Positions 1 through 6,726 of a DNA stretch of 64,000 nt are shown one piece after another. The notes under the pieces are model-generated. The model made no database searches, was not told the origin of the DNA, and worked only from the letters and a program-made list of their open reading frames with translations. Each line of letters begins with the position of its first letter. The first letter of the stretch is position 1. The stretch spans positions 1 to 64,000 of the forward strand of contig JAGZSF010000008.1 of NCBI GenBank assembly GCA_018381235.1. The letters run 5' to 3'. The translations under genes were made by a program, and so were the position numbers. The stretch comes from Collinsella sp. (GTDB lineage Bacteria > Actinomycetota > Coriobacteriia > Coriobacteriales > Coriobacteriaceae).

Positions 1-102
1 AGGAAAGTCATAGATGCGGGCGTGTTGGCTAAAATGGGTCGGCCGGGATTGGTCAATCTCGGCCGACTATATTTGGCTAAATTATTCCGGCGCTAACAGT
101 TT
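1..102. other. Hairpin-bearing intergenic end
   Basis: No gene is seen here. An 8-bp perfect stem (GTCGGCCG at 38-45 with CGGCCGAC at 60-67) is flanked by the direct repeat TTGGCTAAA at 25 and 75. It lies just past the stop of the minus-strand ATPase and could end its transcript, but there is no clear T-run. Confidence 0.4.
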
Positions 103-1194
103 CTACAGTTCAGCTTCCAGTTCGGCTTTGTGCTCGTAGAGGTAGTCGCGCATGTAGGGGATGGCAAATGAGACCTTGCCGTACGAGGGAGCCTCGATAA
201 TCGATTCTCTTAACAGGCGGCTGCGGACGGAACTCACCTGTTGAGGCGTTTTGTTTAGGGCATCGGCAACCATGCTGGTCGAGCTCGTCTGCCCCAAAGA
301 CGCCATGCTCAGCAGATAAGCGATGCACGTGGGCGGAATGCGCTGCAGCGCGGGCTCAATCACCATGGCGCAGAAGCGTTCGCGTGCCGTTGCAATGCCG
401 CGCTCGGCTTCTTCTTCTCCAATAATCGCTGTATGTGCGCGTCTTGCCAACTGCCATGCGTAGTATCCAACGAGTTGGATCATGAAAGGATAGCCTTGCG
501 TTGCCTCGGCAAGTTGGCCGGCAATACCTGGCTGCAACTCCATGCCAGACGCTTCAATGGTTTCCTCGAGGGAGTACGACACTTCGGTTACTGCCACAGC
601 CTTCAGGTCAAAGGGGAGGGCACGGCGCAAAAACGTAAGTGTCTTTCCGTTGATGATGCTTTCAATCATCGAAGGCAGCCCAGCAAAAACAAAGGCGATA
701 TCAAGGTCTTCGCCGATAACCTGCTGAATCGCAATGGAGAGCGTTCGGACCTCATCGAGCTCTGCGTCTTGAACCTCGTCGAGAGTGATGAGCAGGCCAT
801 TTCCATTCTTGGATATTGTCTGTCTCATGGCGTCGCGTAGCGATGGGCCGATTCGCTCAATATCTATGCTGCCGATGGATATGCCAGCTACGGTGGGCTC
901 AAATCTGGCGTGTTTTGCCTGGAATTTGGGCTGCAGCTGTTCGAGAATGCGCTGGCAAAGTCCCTCGGTTGCGACCTCTTTTATGACCGTCCAGCCACGG
1001 CTTTGCGCCAAACGTGAGCACTCGTCAAGGAGGACCGTCTTGCCCGTTCCACGGACGCCGGCTATGCGCATTAGGCGCCCAGGGGCACCAGGCCCGTTGG
1101 TGAGGCCTTCACTGAATTCTTCAAGTACATCTTCGCGGCCGATAATCGTGGGAGGTGTTTTACCTGCTGTGGGCTTAAAAGGGTTTGTTTGCAT
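103..1194 (-). CDS. AAA/ORC-like ATPase, MoxR/Cdc6-type fold
   Basis: Predicted P-loop ATPase of 363 residues. Walker A GVRGTGKT lies near residue 47 and Walker B LLITLDEVQD near residue 135, followed by a sensor-like stretch and a C-terminal winged-helix-like region (about 280-350). This is the layout of archaeal-type/ORC-related STAND or AAA ATPases often found in mobile or defence-related settings. The actual function is unknown. I chose ATG at 1194 over GTG at 1203 because an AAAGGTGG Shine-Dalgarno lies just upstream of it. The promoter region is an array of 10-bp repeats, an unusual regulatory setting. It stands alone, with no operon partner in the window. Confidence 0.8.
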   Translation of the reverse strand: MQTNPFKPTAGKTPPTIIGREDVLEEFSEGLTNGPGAPGRLMRIAGVRGTGKTVLLDECSRLAQSRGWTVIKEVATEGLCQRILEQLQPKFQAKHARFEPTVAGISIGSIDIERIGPSLRDAMRQTISKNGNGLLITLDEVQDAELDEVRTLSIAIQQVIGEDLDIAFVFAGLPSMIESIINGKTLTFLRRALPFDLKAVAVTEVSYSLEETIEASGMELQPGIAGQLAEATQGYPFMIQLVGYYAWQLARRAHTAIIGEEEAERGIATARERFCAMVIEPALQRIPPTCIAYLLSMASLGQTSSTSMVADALNKTPQQVSSVRSRLLRESIIEAPSYGKVSFAIPYMRDYLYEHKAELEAEL

Positions 1195-1210
1195 GTGAGC
1201 CACCTTTGCT

Positions 1211-1306
1211 CAAGATATAGCAAGATATAGTAAGATATAGCAAAGTATAGCAAGATATAGCAAAGTATAGTGAGATATAGCAAAGTATAGTGAGATATAG
1301 CAAAGT
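1211..1306. repeat. 10-bp tandem repeat upstream of ATPase gene
   Basis: Nine consecutive 10-mers (variants CAAGATATAG, CAAAGTATAG, TGAGATATAG) run without a gap from 1211 to 1300, plus a partial tenth. On the minus strand each unit reads CTATATCTTG or CTATACTTTG, so -10-like TATACT/TATATC hexamers recur every 10 bp directly before the ATPase start. The array probably contains that gene's promoter or operator. Confidence 0.9.
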
Positions 1307-1433
1307 AAGCGCTACTCGCGGGTTTTGCGGTGGTGCTATTTTCCAAATGCCGCGCGGATAAAGCGCTGGGCGAACAGCTTGTTGGCAACTCACGAGGGCT
1401 CGGGGTGCCAATTTGGGGTGCAGTAGTGCTGCG

Positions 1434-1591
1434 CCACGAAAAGGGCCTATCTACTACGTTTAAGCCGCAGGGGTCAACCATAGTCGGCTTTTTCGAAAAT
1501 CGACAAGCTGTCTACCTGCGGTTTTGTTTTCGCACTTTTCAGCATGGTCTGGGCTCTCCGCGTTAACGTAGTAGATGGGCCCCTTTTGTGG
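1434..1591. mobile_element. MITE-like element, ~30-bp terminal inverted repeats
   Basis: Ends at 1434-1462 and 1562-1591 are inverted repeats of each other (CCACGAAAAGGG..CTACTACGTT against its complement) with about four differences over 30 bp. The 100-bp centre has no convincing gene. Size and structure fit a non-autonomous miniature element. No target-site duplication was identified. It occupies most of the 1307-1651 gap, where nothing else is visible. Confidence 0.5.
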
Positions 1592-1651
1592 CAAGGGGCC
1601 GACCTGCGGCTCAGGGTAGCCAAAAAAGCCACGTCCCAAAAAGACTGTTGG

Positions 1652-1720
1652 AAGTTGCGGTGGAATAGTTCCTGTTTTTGCTGCTGAAGGCCTTGAACAG
1701 GAACTATTCCACCGCAACTT
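1652..1720. repeat. Palindromic repeat, family AAGTTGCGGTG (copy 1)
   Basis: Arms of 26 bp (1652-1677 and 1695-1720) are complementary at 25 positions around a 17-nt loop. The outer part AAGTTGCGGTG.AATAG is shared with the palindrome at 2499-2566. The two copies flank the GntR gene. Confidence 0.85.
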
Positions 1721-1792
1721 ATGAGGGGGCGGGGGATGCGATAGTATTGCATGGTGGTATTCGACAAACCGTGGGCTTCATCCGAGGGCTTT

Positions 1793-2485
1793 ATGGAACA
1801 GCATCAGCATTATCAGAGCCTGCAAGACCAGGCGTACAACGCATTGCGCTCCAAGATCATCTATGCCGAGCTCAAGCCCGGCACGCGCCTTTCGGCGATT
1901 GGTCTGGAAAAAGAGACGGGAATCGGGCGCACACCCATTCGCGAGTCCTTTGTGCGTCTGCGCGAGCAGGAGCTGGTGGAAACGCGTCCCAAAAGCGGCA
2001 CCTACGTCTCTAAGATCAGCATGGAACGCGCTGAGAACGCCTGTTTCTTGCGCGAGAAGCTCGAGAGAAGCGTGCTTATTAAATGCTGTTCGGCCGCCTC
2101 GCCCGAGCAAAAGCAGCGGCTCGAGCAGATTCTTGCCGAGTCCGAGTCGCTCGACCATGGCGAAACGCGCCGTTTCTTTGACCTGGATAACCTGTTCCAT
2201 GAGACATGTTTTGAGATTGCCGGTCGTCACATGTTGTGGGATTGGATGAAGAGCATCAACACGCATTTTGAGCGATACAACTGGTTGCGTATGGTGTCGC
2301 AGGATTTGGATTGGGAGCCGATTCGTCGGCAGCATCGCCGGATTCTCGAGGCCATTAAGAGGGGCGATACCGACGCGGCGAGCTATCTGGCAGAGACACA
2401 CCTGCACCTGATGCCCGAAGAGCAAGGTCCGGTTATCGCCTTGCATCCCGACTATTTTGAGCTGTCCAAAGACTCGGCCATCTAA
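1793..2485 (+). CDS. GntR-family regulator with FCD domain
   Basis: Transcriptional regulator of 230 residues. The N-terminal winged helix (about 10-75) carries the GntR signature around RTPIRESFVRL and the wing KSGTYVS. The C-terminal half is alpha-helical and fits an FCD ligand-binding domain, with His residues (DLDNLFHETC, H.....RYNW) typical of a metal-assisted carboxylate pocket. FCD regulators commonly sense sugar acids or other carboxylates, so control of the neighbouring KDG/KDPG genes is possible but only inferred from position. ATG at 1793 has a GAGGG at suitable spacing, and an alternative ATG at 1751 lacks one. The gene is flanked by two related palindromes. Confidence 0.85.
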   Translation: MEQHQHYQSLQDQAYNALRSKIIYAELKPGTRLSAIGLEKETGIGRTPIRESFVRLREQELVETRPKSGTYVSKISMERAENACFLREKLERSVLIKCCSAASPEQKQRLEQILAESESLDHGETRRFFDLDNLFHETCFEIAGRHMLWDWMKSINTHFERYNWLRMVSQDLDWEPIRRQHRRILEAIKRGDTDAASYLAETHLHLMPEEQGPVIALHPDYFELSKDSAI

Positions 2486-2498
2486 TCAATCCCCATAT

Positions 2499-2566
2499 AA
2501 GTTGCGGTGAAATAGGGACTGTTTTGCGGCCTAGGTGGCGCAAACAGTCCCTATTTCACCGCAACT
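2499..2566. repeat. Palindromic repeat, family AAGTTGCGGTG (copy 2)
   Basis: Arms 2500-2528 and 2539-2566 pair over 28 bp with one bulged base. They share the outer AGTTGCGGTG.AATAG block with the copy at 1652 but differ inside (GGGACTG instead of TTCCTG), and the change is matched on both arms. It lies just after the GntR stop and could serve as its transcript end. Confidence 0.85.
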
Positions 2567-2591
2567 GCGTTGGGGCACATCGGGGCACGAA

Positions 2592-2660
2592 AAAGCTGCG
2601 GCGCCGCTTGGAGGAAAAGACCGGAAGCAAGGGTCCATTCCTCCAGACGGCACCGCAGCT
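2592..2660. repeat. Imperfect palindrome
   Basis: AGCTGCGGCGCCG..GGAGGAA at 2592-2615 pairs imperfectly with TTCCTCCAGACGG..CCGCAGCT at 2638-2660. This is the second of three successive palindromes between the GntR gene and the aldolase gene. Confidence 0.7.
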
Positions 2661-2722
2661 GTTTTGGTGGCTCGGCTTTTGTCGAGGTGGCTTAGTTGAG
2701 CGCGACGGCCAGCCGAGTAGGC

Positions 2723-2823
2723 AAAGCGGCTTGGAGGCGTGTCGCTTCCGTCACGTTCTATCAGCATACAAGACGGTTTTGGTTCTTGTTCGTGACGGAA
2801 ACGGCGCGCTTCCGAGCCGCTTT
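2723..2823. repeat. Long imperfect palindrome, ~33-bp arms
   Basis: AAAGCGGCTTGGAGG..TTCCGTCACG (2723-2755) is the inverted repeat of CGTGACGGAA..CCGAGCCGCTTT (2791-2823), with a few mismatches. It looks MITE-like or like an extended REP. No gene lies within it. Confidence 0.75.
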
Positions 2824-2828
2824 AAAAG

Positions 2829-2860
2829 AAAGGGGGCGAGGTTTAGGGCACGCCCCCTTT
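2829..2860 (-). terminator. Rho-independent terminator of eda
   Basis: A 10-bp GC-rich stem AAAGGGGGCG/CGCCCCCTTT. On the minus strand it is followed by a T-rich stretch, 19 nt after the aldolase stop. Confidence 0.8.
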
Positions 2861-2878
2861 CACGATAGAGAGCTAAAC

Positions 2879-3520
2879 CTAGCCGCGGACCTTCTCGACG
2901 ACGTCCATGGCCTCGTGGGCGATCTGCTCGACCTTGGAGAAGTCGCCGTCGGCAAACAGGGCCGGCTTGACCATCCAGGTGCCACCGCAGGCGATGATGG
3001 CGGAGGAGCTCAGGTACTCCTCGACGTTGGCGGTGCTCACGCCGCCGGTAGGCATAAAGCGGTGACCGACAAACGGAGCGGCGAGGGCCTTGATGGTGTT
3101 CAGGCCGCCATACTGGGACGCGGGGAAGAACTTGGTGACCTTGAGGCCCAGGTTCTCGGCTGCGGTGACCTCGGAGGGGGTCACGGTGCCGGGAAGGACG
3201 GGCAGGTCGATGTCGATGCAGTACTTCACGACGTCCTCGTTGTAACCCGGGGAGACGATGAACTTGGCACCGGCTGCGCGGGCCTGCTCAACCTGCTCGA
3301 CGGTCAGGACGGTGCCGGCACCAACGCACATCTCGGGCTCGGCCTCGGCCATAGCGGCGATGCACTCGGCGGCGCAGGCGGTGCGGAAGGTGACCTCGGC
3401 GGACTTCATGCCAGCTGCCATAAGGGCGTGGGCGAGCGGAGCGGCGTCCTCGACCTTGTCGAGCACAACGACCGGCACGATGCCCAGGGACTCAAGCGTG
3501 GTGTAGAACTGATCGAACAT
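2879..3520 (-). CDS. eda: 2-dehydro-3-deoxyphosphogluconate aldolase (KDPG/KHG aldolase)
   Basis: Class I aldolase of 213 residues that splits KDPG into pyruvate and glyceraldehyde 3-phosphate, the last step of the Entner-Doudoroff and uronate/KDG routes. Visible family features are EVTFRT with the catalytic Glu, GAGTVL, the Schiff-base Lys in VTKFFPAS, and the phosphate-binding PTGGV near the C terminus. The length is normal. ATG at 3520 is preceded by AAAGGA at correct spacing, so an upstream in-frame Met at 3565 is unlikely. It lies downstream of the KDG kinase on the same strand with hairpins between them, so the two probably form an operon with processed or attenuated readthrough. Confidence 0.95.
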   Translation of the reverse strand: MFDQFYTTLESLGIVPVVVLDKVEDAAPLAHALMAAGMKSAEVTFRTACAAECIAAMAEAEPEMCVGAGTVLTVEQVEQARAAGAKFIVSPGYNEDVVKYCIDIDLPVLPGTVTPSEVTAAENLGLKVTKFFPASQYGGLNTIKALAAPFVGHRFMPTGGVSTANVEEYLSSSAIIACGGTWMVKPALFADGDFSKVEQIAHEAMDVVEKVRG

Positions 3521-3570
3521 GATGTTCCTTTCGATGTGTGGCGCGCATGGGCGCGTGATTGCCAAATGTG

Positions 3571-3651
3571 CTGGTCAGGAGCCGATTTTGGATTGGTTAT
3601 CGGAGGCACTGCTTGGGGTTCAAGCAATTCCAAAACCGGCTGCTCGACCAG
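3571..3651. repeat. Imperfect palindrome between kdgK and eda
   Basis: CTGGTC..GCCGATTTTGGATTG at 3571-3595 pairs with CAATTCCAAAACCGGC..GACCAG at 3625-3651. It sits in the intercistronic region and would form a large hairpin in the kdgK-eda transcript. Confidence 0.7.
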
Positions 3652-3668
3652 TCATGTAGGGAATGCCA

Positions 3669-3758
3669 GGCAAAACCGGAATGGGACTGGTGGTTTTGCC
3701 CGGCCGGAGGAATCGGGGAGCGGGCCGCAGGGGTATGGGATTGGAAAGCTGCGGCCCG
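3669..3758 (-). other. Two intercistronic hairpins
   Basis: Stem GGCAAAACC/GGTTTTGCC (3669-3677 with 3692-3700) and stem CGGGCCGCAG/CTGCGGCCCG (3721-3730 with 3749-3758). The second begins 15 nt after the kinase stop and may reduce readthrough into eda or protect the kinase mRNA. There is no T-run, so it is not a classical terminator. Confidence 0.6.
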
Positions 3759-3773
3759 CGGAATGGAGACGGA

Positions 3774-4808
3774 CTAGCGCGCGACGCGGGTGCCACCGTC
3801 GGCGGCGGATGCCGCGGCTGCGATCTCGTCTGCGGTCACCAAGTTGGAATCGCCCTTGATAGTGAGCTTGAGGATCGAGGCTGCAATCGCGTAGTTGACA
3901 GCGTCCTGCGGGTCAAAGTCGTTGATGAGGGCATGGACGAGGCCGGCGTTGAAAGCGTCGCCGGCGGCAACGCCCTCGAGTACGTGCACGTCGTGAGCAG
4001 GGGAGAACCAGTGCTCGCCGCTCTCGGCCTCAAAGAGCATGCCCATCCAGATGGAGCGCTCGACGCAGGAGATGTTGCGGACGACCGAGGCGACCTTCTT
4101 GCAGCCGTACTCGGCGCAGATCTGACGGGCCATCTCGACATAGGTGTCGCGCTCCTCGATGCCGTGGGCAAGGGAGCCAGAGACGCAGGTCATACCGAGG
4201 CCAGCAGGCGCATCCTCGTCGTTGGCGATGCAGATGTCGACGAGCGGCAGGAGTTCCCTCATGGTGGCCTGCGACTTCTCGGGCGACCACATCTTGCCGC
4301 GATAGTTCACGTCACACACGGTGGTGATGCCCTTGGCGCGGCAGGCGGCGAGCGCATCCTTGCAGGCGGCGGCCATCTCATCGGAGACGGCGGGGGTCAC
4401 GCCGGAGAAATAGAAGACATCGATGCCCTTGAGGATCTCGTCCCAGTCAAAGACGTCGCGCTTGGCCATGTTGATGGCAGAGTACTTGCGGTCGTAGACG
4501 CAACCGTTGCCGCGCTGCGAGGCACCGACCTCAAACACATAGGAGCCAAGGCGGTCGCCCTGACGCACGACGCGCGTGGTGTCGACGTCGTAGGCCTTCA
4601 GCGAACGCAGGGCGCACTCGCCCAGACGGTTGGCCGGGACAACGGAGACGTAAGCGGCCTTGTCGCCCTGGTAGGCCAGGGAAAGCGCAGTGTTGGCCTC
4701 GGCGCCGCCGTAGCGGACGTCAAACTCGGTTGCCTGCTCAATACGCAGGTGGTCTTTGGGTGAGAGTCTCATCATGATCTCGCCGAAGGTAAGAACCGTT
4801 TTACCCAT
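3774..4808 (-). CDS. kdgK: 2-dehydro-3-deoxygluconokinase (PfkB family)
   Basis: Ribokinase/PfkB-type sugar kinase of 344 residues, predicted to phosphorylate KDG to KDPG, the substrate of the downstream aldolase. Seen: N-terminal GEIMMRLSP, the YGGAEAN sugar-binding motif, the DVNYRGKMW substrate loop, and the catalytic anion-hole motif AAGDAFNAG near residue 295. ATG at 4808 follows AAAAGGAG. Pairing with KDPG aldolase and a divergent LacI regulator makes KDG kinase the most likely specificity; other PfkB substrates cannot be excluded from sequence alone. Confidence 0.9.
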   Translation of the reverse strand: MGKTVLTFGEIMMRLSPKDHLRIEQATEFDVRYGGAEANTALSLAYQGDKAAYVSVVPANRLGECALRSLKAYDVDTTRVVRQGDRLGSYVFEVGASQRGNGCVYDRKYSAINMAKRDVFDWDEILKGIDVFYFSGVTPAVSDEMAAACKDALAACRAKGITTVCDVNYRGKMWSPEKSQATMRELLPLVDICIANDEDAPAGLGMTCVSGSLAHGIEERDTYVEMARQICAEYGCKKVASVVRNISCVERSIWMGMLFEAESGEHWFSPAHDVHVLEGVAAGDAFNAGLVHALINDFDPQDAVNYAIAASILKLTIKGDSNLVTADEIAAAASAADGGTRVAR

Positions 4809-4848
4809 GGTCGCGCAGCTCCTTTTACTCGTGCGTACACCTTTGATA

Positions 4849-4910
4849 TGGCGTTGGCACGCAGGTGCCAAGACGGTAGGGTGCGTCTTTGCACCTGCGT
4901 GCCAACGCTC
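4849..4910. repeat. Palindrome in kdgK 5' region, perfect 18-bp arms
   Basis: GCGTTGGCACGCAGGTGC (4851-4868) is perfectly complementary to 4891-4908, and pairing continues inside (CAAGACG/CGTCTT). It would form a strong hairpin in the kdgK leader, or it is a REP-like insertion. Confidence 0.85.
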
Positions 4911-4912
4911 GC

Positions 4913-4939
4913 CGAAATCGGTTTACGAAATCGGTTTCG
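4913..4939. promoter_or_regulatory. Tandem LacI-family operators
   Basis: CGAAATCGGTTTAC at 4913 and CGAAATCGGTTTCG at 4926 repeat at 13 bp and both fit the LacI-family core GAAANCGNTTNC. They lie between the divergent kdgK and lacI-type genes. A -10-like TATACT at 4953 lies downstream on the plus strand, so the sites probably overlap the regulator's own promoter. Confidence 0.7.
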
Positions 4940-5040
4940 TTTCGAGTTGTAGTATACTCACCTACAGCGTTTTGCAACCGAGATTTTTAAAAAATGCCTA
5001 AAATGGCTCAGACTGCCGACATTGGGAAACGGGGTGCGCT

Positions 5041-6063
5041 ATGGCGCAGATGAGAATCAAGGACATTGCCGCCGAGGCGGGCGTGAGCCCGGCCACGGTC
5101 TCGCGCTATCTCAACAACCGCCCCGGGCAAATGACCGAGGAAACCCGTGCTCGCATCGCGGCGGTTATCGAGCGCACCGGCTATCGCCCACGTGCCGCCG
5201 CGCGCAATCTGCGCAGCTCGCGTACGAACCTCATCGGTGTGATTCTGGCTGACATCGCCAACCCGTTCTCGAGCGCCATGCTCGAGGGCCTTTCCGCCAG
5301 CGCCGCGGCGCGCGGCTGCTCGCTCATGACGGCCATTAGCGGCAACGACCCCGCTAAGGAAGCGGAGTCGCTCACCAGACTTATCGATGCCGGCGTGGAC
5401 GGCCTGGTCGTCAACACCTGCGGAGGCAATGACGAGGCGATCGCCGCGGCAGCGGGACGTCTGCCCGTCGTGCTGCTCGACCGCGACGTTGCCGACGGCG
5501 GTGTTGACCTGGTGACATCTAACAACCGTGAGCTGGTCGCCGGCTTGGTAGACGCCTTGGCAGCTGCGGGCAGCGAGCGTCTGTGCCTGCTCACCGAGGC
5601 AAGCGACGATAGCCCCGTGCGTCGAGAGCGCGCCGAGGCCTTTGCCGACGAGCTTTCGCGCCGCGGCCTTGCGGGCGAGGTCGTCACCCTGGCCGACGGT
5701 GGCGCCACGGGCGTTGGCCGTTTGGACAAGACCATCCGCGACTACGCGGGCAAAAGGCTCGGCCTTATCGCCGTCAACGGCCTGGTTTTCCTGCGTCTGA
5801 CCGAGGCGCTGGCGCAGCTTGGTCCCTCGCTGCCGGCGGGGCTCAAGATCGCGACGTTTGACGACTACCCCTGGAACCATGTGCTCTTTGGCGGCGTGAC
5901 CACGGCCGCGCAAGACACCCTTACAATCGCCGAGCGCGTGGTCGAGCGCCTCTCCGAGCGCATCGACGTTGTTACCACTACAGTGGGCGAGGCCGCAAAG
6001 CTGGCGCCCAAACGCATCGAGATCCCCGGCCACATCGAATACCGCGCATCGACCTCGCGCTAG
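5041..6063 (+). CDS. LacI-family regulator, KdgR-like
   Basis: Transcriptional regulator of 340 residues. The N-terminal LacI HTH (residues 5-55) has RIKDIAAEAGVSPATVSR and the hinge helix. The rest is a periplasmic-binding-protein-like effector domain (IGVILADIANPF.S, LLDRD, FDDYPW). It is divergent from kdgK-eda with LacI operator-like sites between, so it is predicted to control KDG metabolism and itself. The short motif DDYPWNHV near the C terminus fits KdgR-type members. The effector is likely KDG or a related sugar acid (inference). The RBS is weak (GGGG 7 nt before ATG). Confidence 0.88.
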   Translation: MAQMRIKDIAAEAGVSPATVSRYLNNRPGQMTEETRARIAAVIERTGYRPRAAARNLRSSRTNLIGVILADIANPFSSAMLEGLSASAAARGCSLMTAISGNDPAKEAESLTRLIDAGVDGLVVNTCGGNDEAIAAAAGRLPVVLLDRDVADGGVDLVTSNNRELVAGLVDALAAAGSERLCLLTEASDDSPVRRERAEAFADELSRRGLAGEVVTLADGGATGVGRLDKTIRDYAGKRLGLIAVNGLVFLRLTEALAQLGPSLPAGLKIATFDDYPWNHVLFGGVTTAAQDTLTIAERVVERLSERIDVVTTTVGEAAKLAPKRIEIPGHIEYRASTSR

Positions 6064-6105
6064 GCTGTGTGATAATATATAGACAATGTCATACAGGAGG
6101 TATCC

Positions 6106-6600
6106 ATGGCTGCGTCTGTGCTGAGTGTGCGAGTGGACTCGTCAATTAAAGACTCATTTGCCGAACTGTGCGAAGAGCTTGGCATGACTTCGTCTGTTGC
6201 GGTCAATATGTTTATGAGGCAGATGCTGCGCGAGCGCTCTCTGCCGTTTGTTCCTTCACTTGGTAAAAGCTCTGCGAGCGAAAGCGCCGCGACGGGCATT
6301 TTGGATACTGCCCAGATTGAGTCCGCCGTCCGCGAGGCAGCCAGCTCGATTCCCGCCATCAAAACCGTGATTCTTTTTGGTTCGTATGCCCGGGGCGAGG
6401 CACATGCCGATAGTGATATTGACTTGCGTCTCGAAGTCGATCGCGAGCAGGGCTTTGGTCTTTTCGCGTTGTCGGCGTTTGGCGAGGCGGTTCGCAAAGA
6501 AACCGGGAAGCAGGTTGACCTTGTCTCGAGTGACTATCTTGATGACGATCTTGCCGCGGTAATCGAGCGCGAAGGAGTGATCCTTTATGATCGCGCGTAA
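6106..6600 (+). CDS. DinJ/RelB-like domain fused to MNT nucleotidyltransferase
   Basis: A 164-residue two-domain protein. Residues 1-50 resemble a RelB/DinJ antitoxin ribbon-helix-helix domain (LSVRVDSSIKDSFAELCEELGMTSS.AVNMFMRQM). Residues 65-164 carry a minimal nucleotidyltransferase domain with GSYARGEAHADSDIDL, the GSx10DxD catalytic motif. MNT domains normally act with HEPN toxins, as antitoxins that adenylylate the partner, but no HEPN gene is adjacent. The strong AGGAGGT RBS and a TATAAT-like box at about 6071 indicate an expressed single gene. It could be an orphan antitoxin, a fused TA regulator, or an enzyme with a DNA-binding arm. The domain calls are solid; the function is open. 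Confidence 0.8.
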   Translation: MAASVLSVRVDSSIKDSFAELCEELGMTSSVAVNMFMRQMLRERSLPFVPSLGKSSASESAATGILDTAQIESAVREAASSIPAIKTVILFGSYARGEAHADSDIDLRLEVDREQGFGLFALSAFGEAVRKETGKQVDLVSSDYLDDDLAAVIEREGVILYDRA

Positions 6601-6645
6601 GTCAGACTGCCTGTTCGCGCACGTTTTTTGAGCGCTTGATACGCT

Positions 6646-6661
6646 TTAACCCTGCGGAAAC
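6646..6661 (+). promoter_or_regulatory. GlnR-type box upstream of glnA
   Basis: TTAAC, six bases, then GAAAC. This matches the actinobacterial GlnR pattern GTnAC-n6-GAAAC except for the first base. It lies 66 nt before the glnA start, and a GlnR-like gene follows glnA. Confidence 0.55.
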
Positions 6662-6726
6662 ATTTTTCTGCGATAGTATCTGCGATATAGACCAGTCGAA
6701 ACCCGCCCGAAAGAAAGGGGAGCGAC

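Noticed and set aside
1071..1481. Minus-strand frame rich in Leu/Tyr/Ile across 1200-1310
   Set aside because: It translates the 10-bp tandem repeat; no RBS and no family resemblance.
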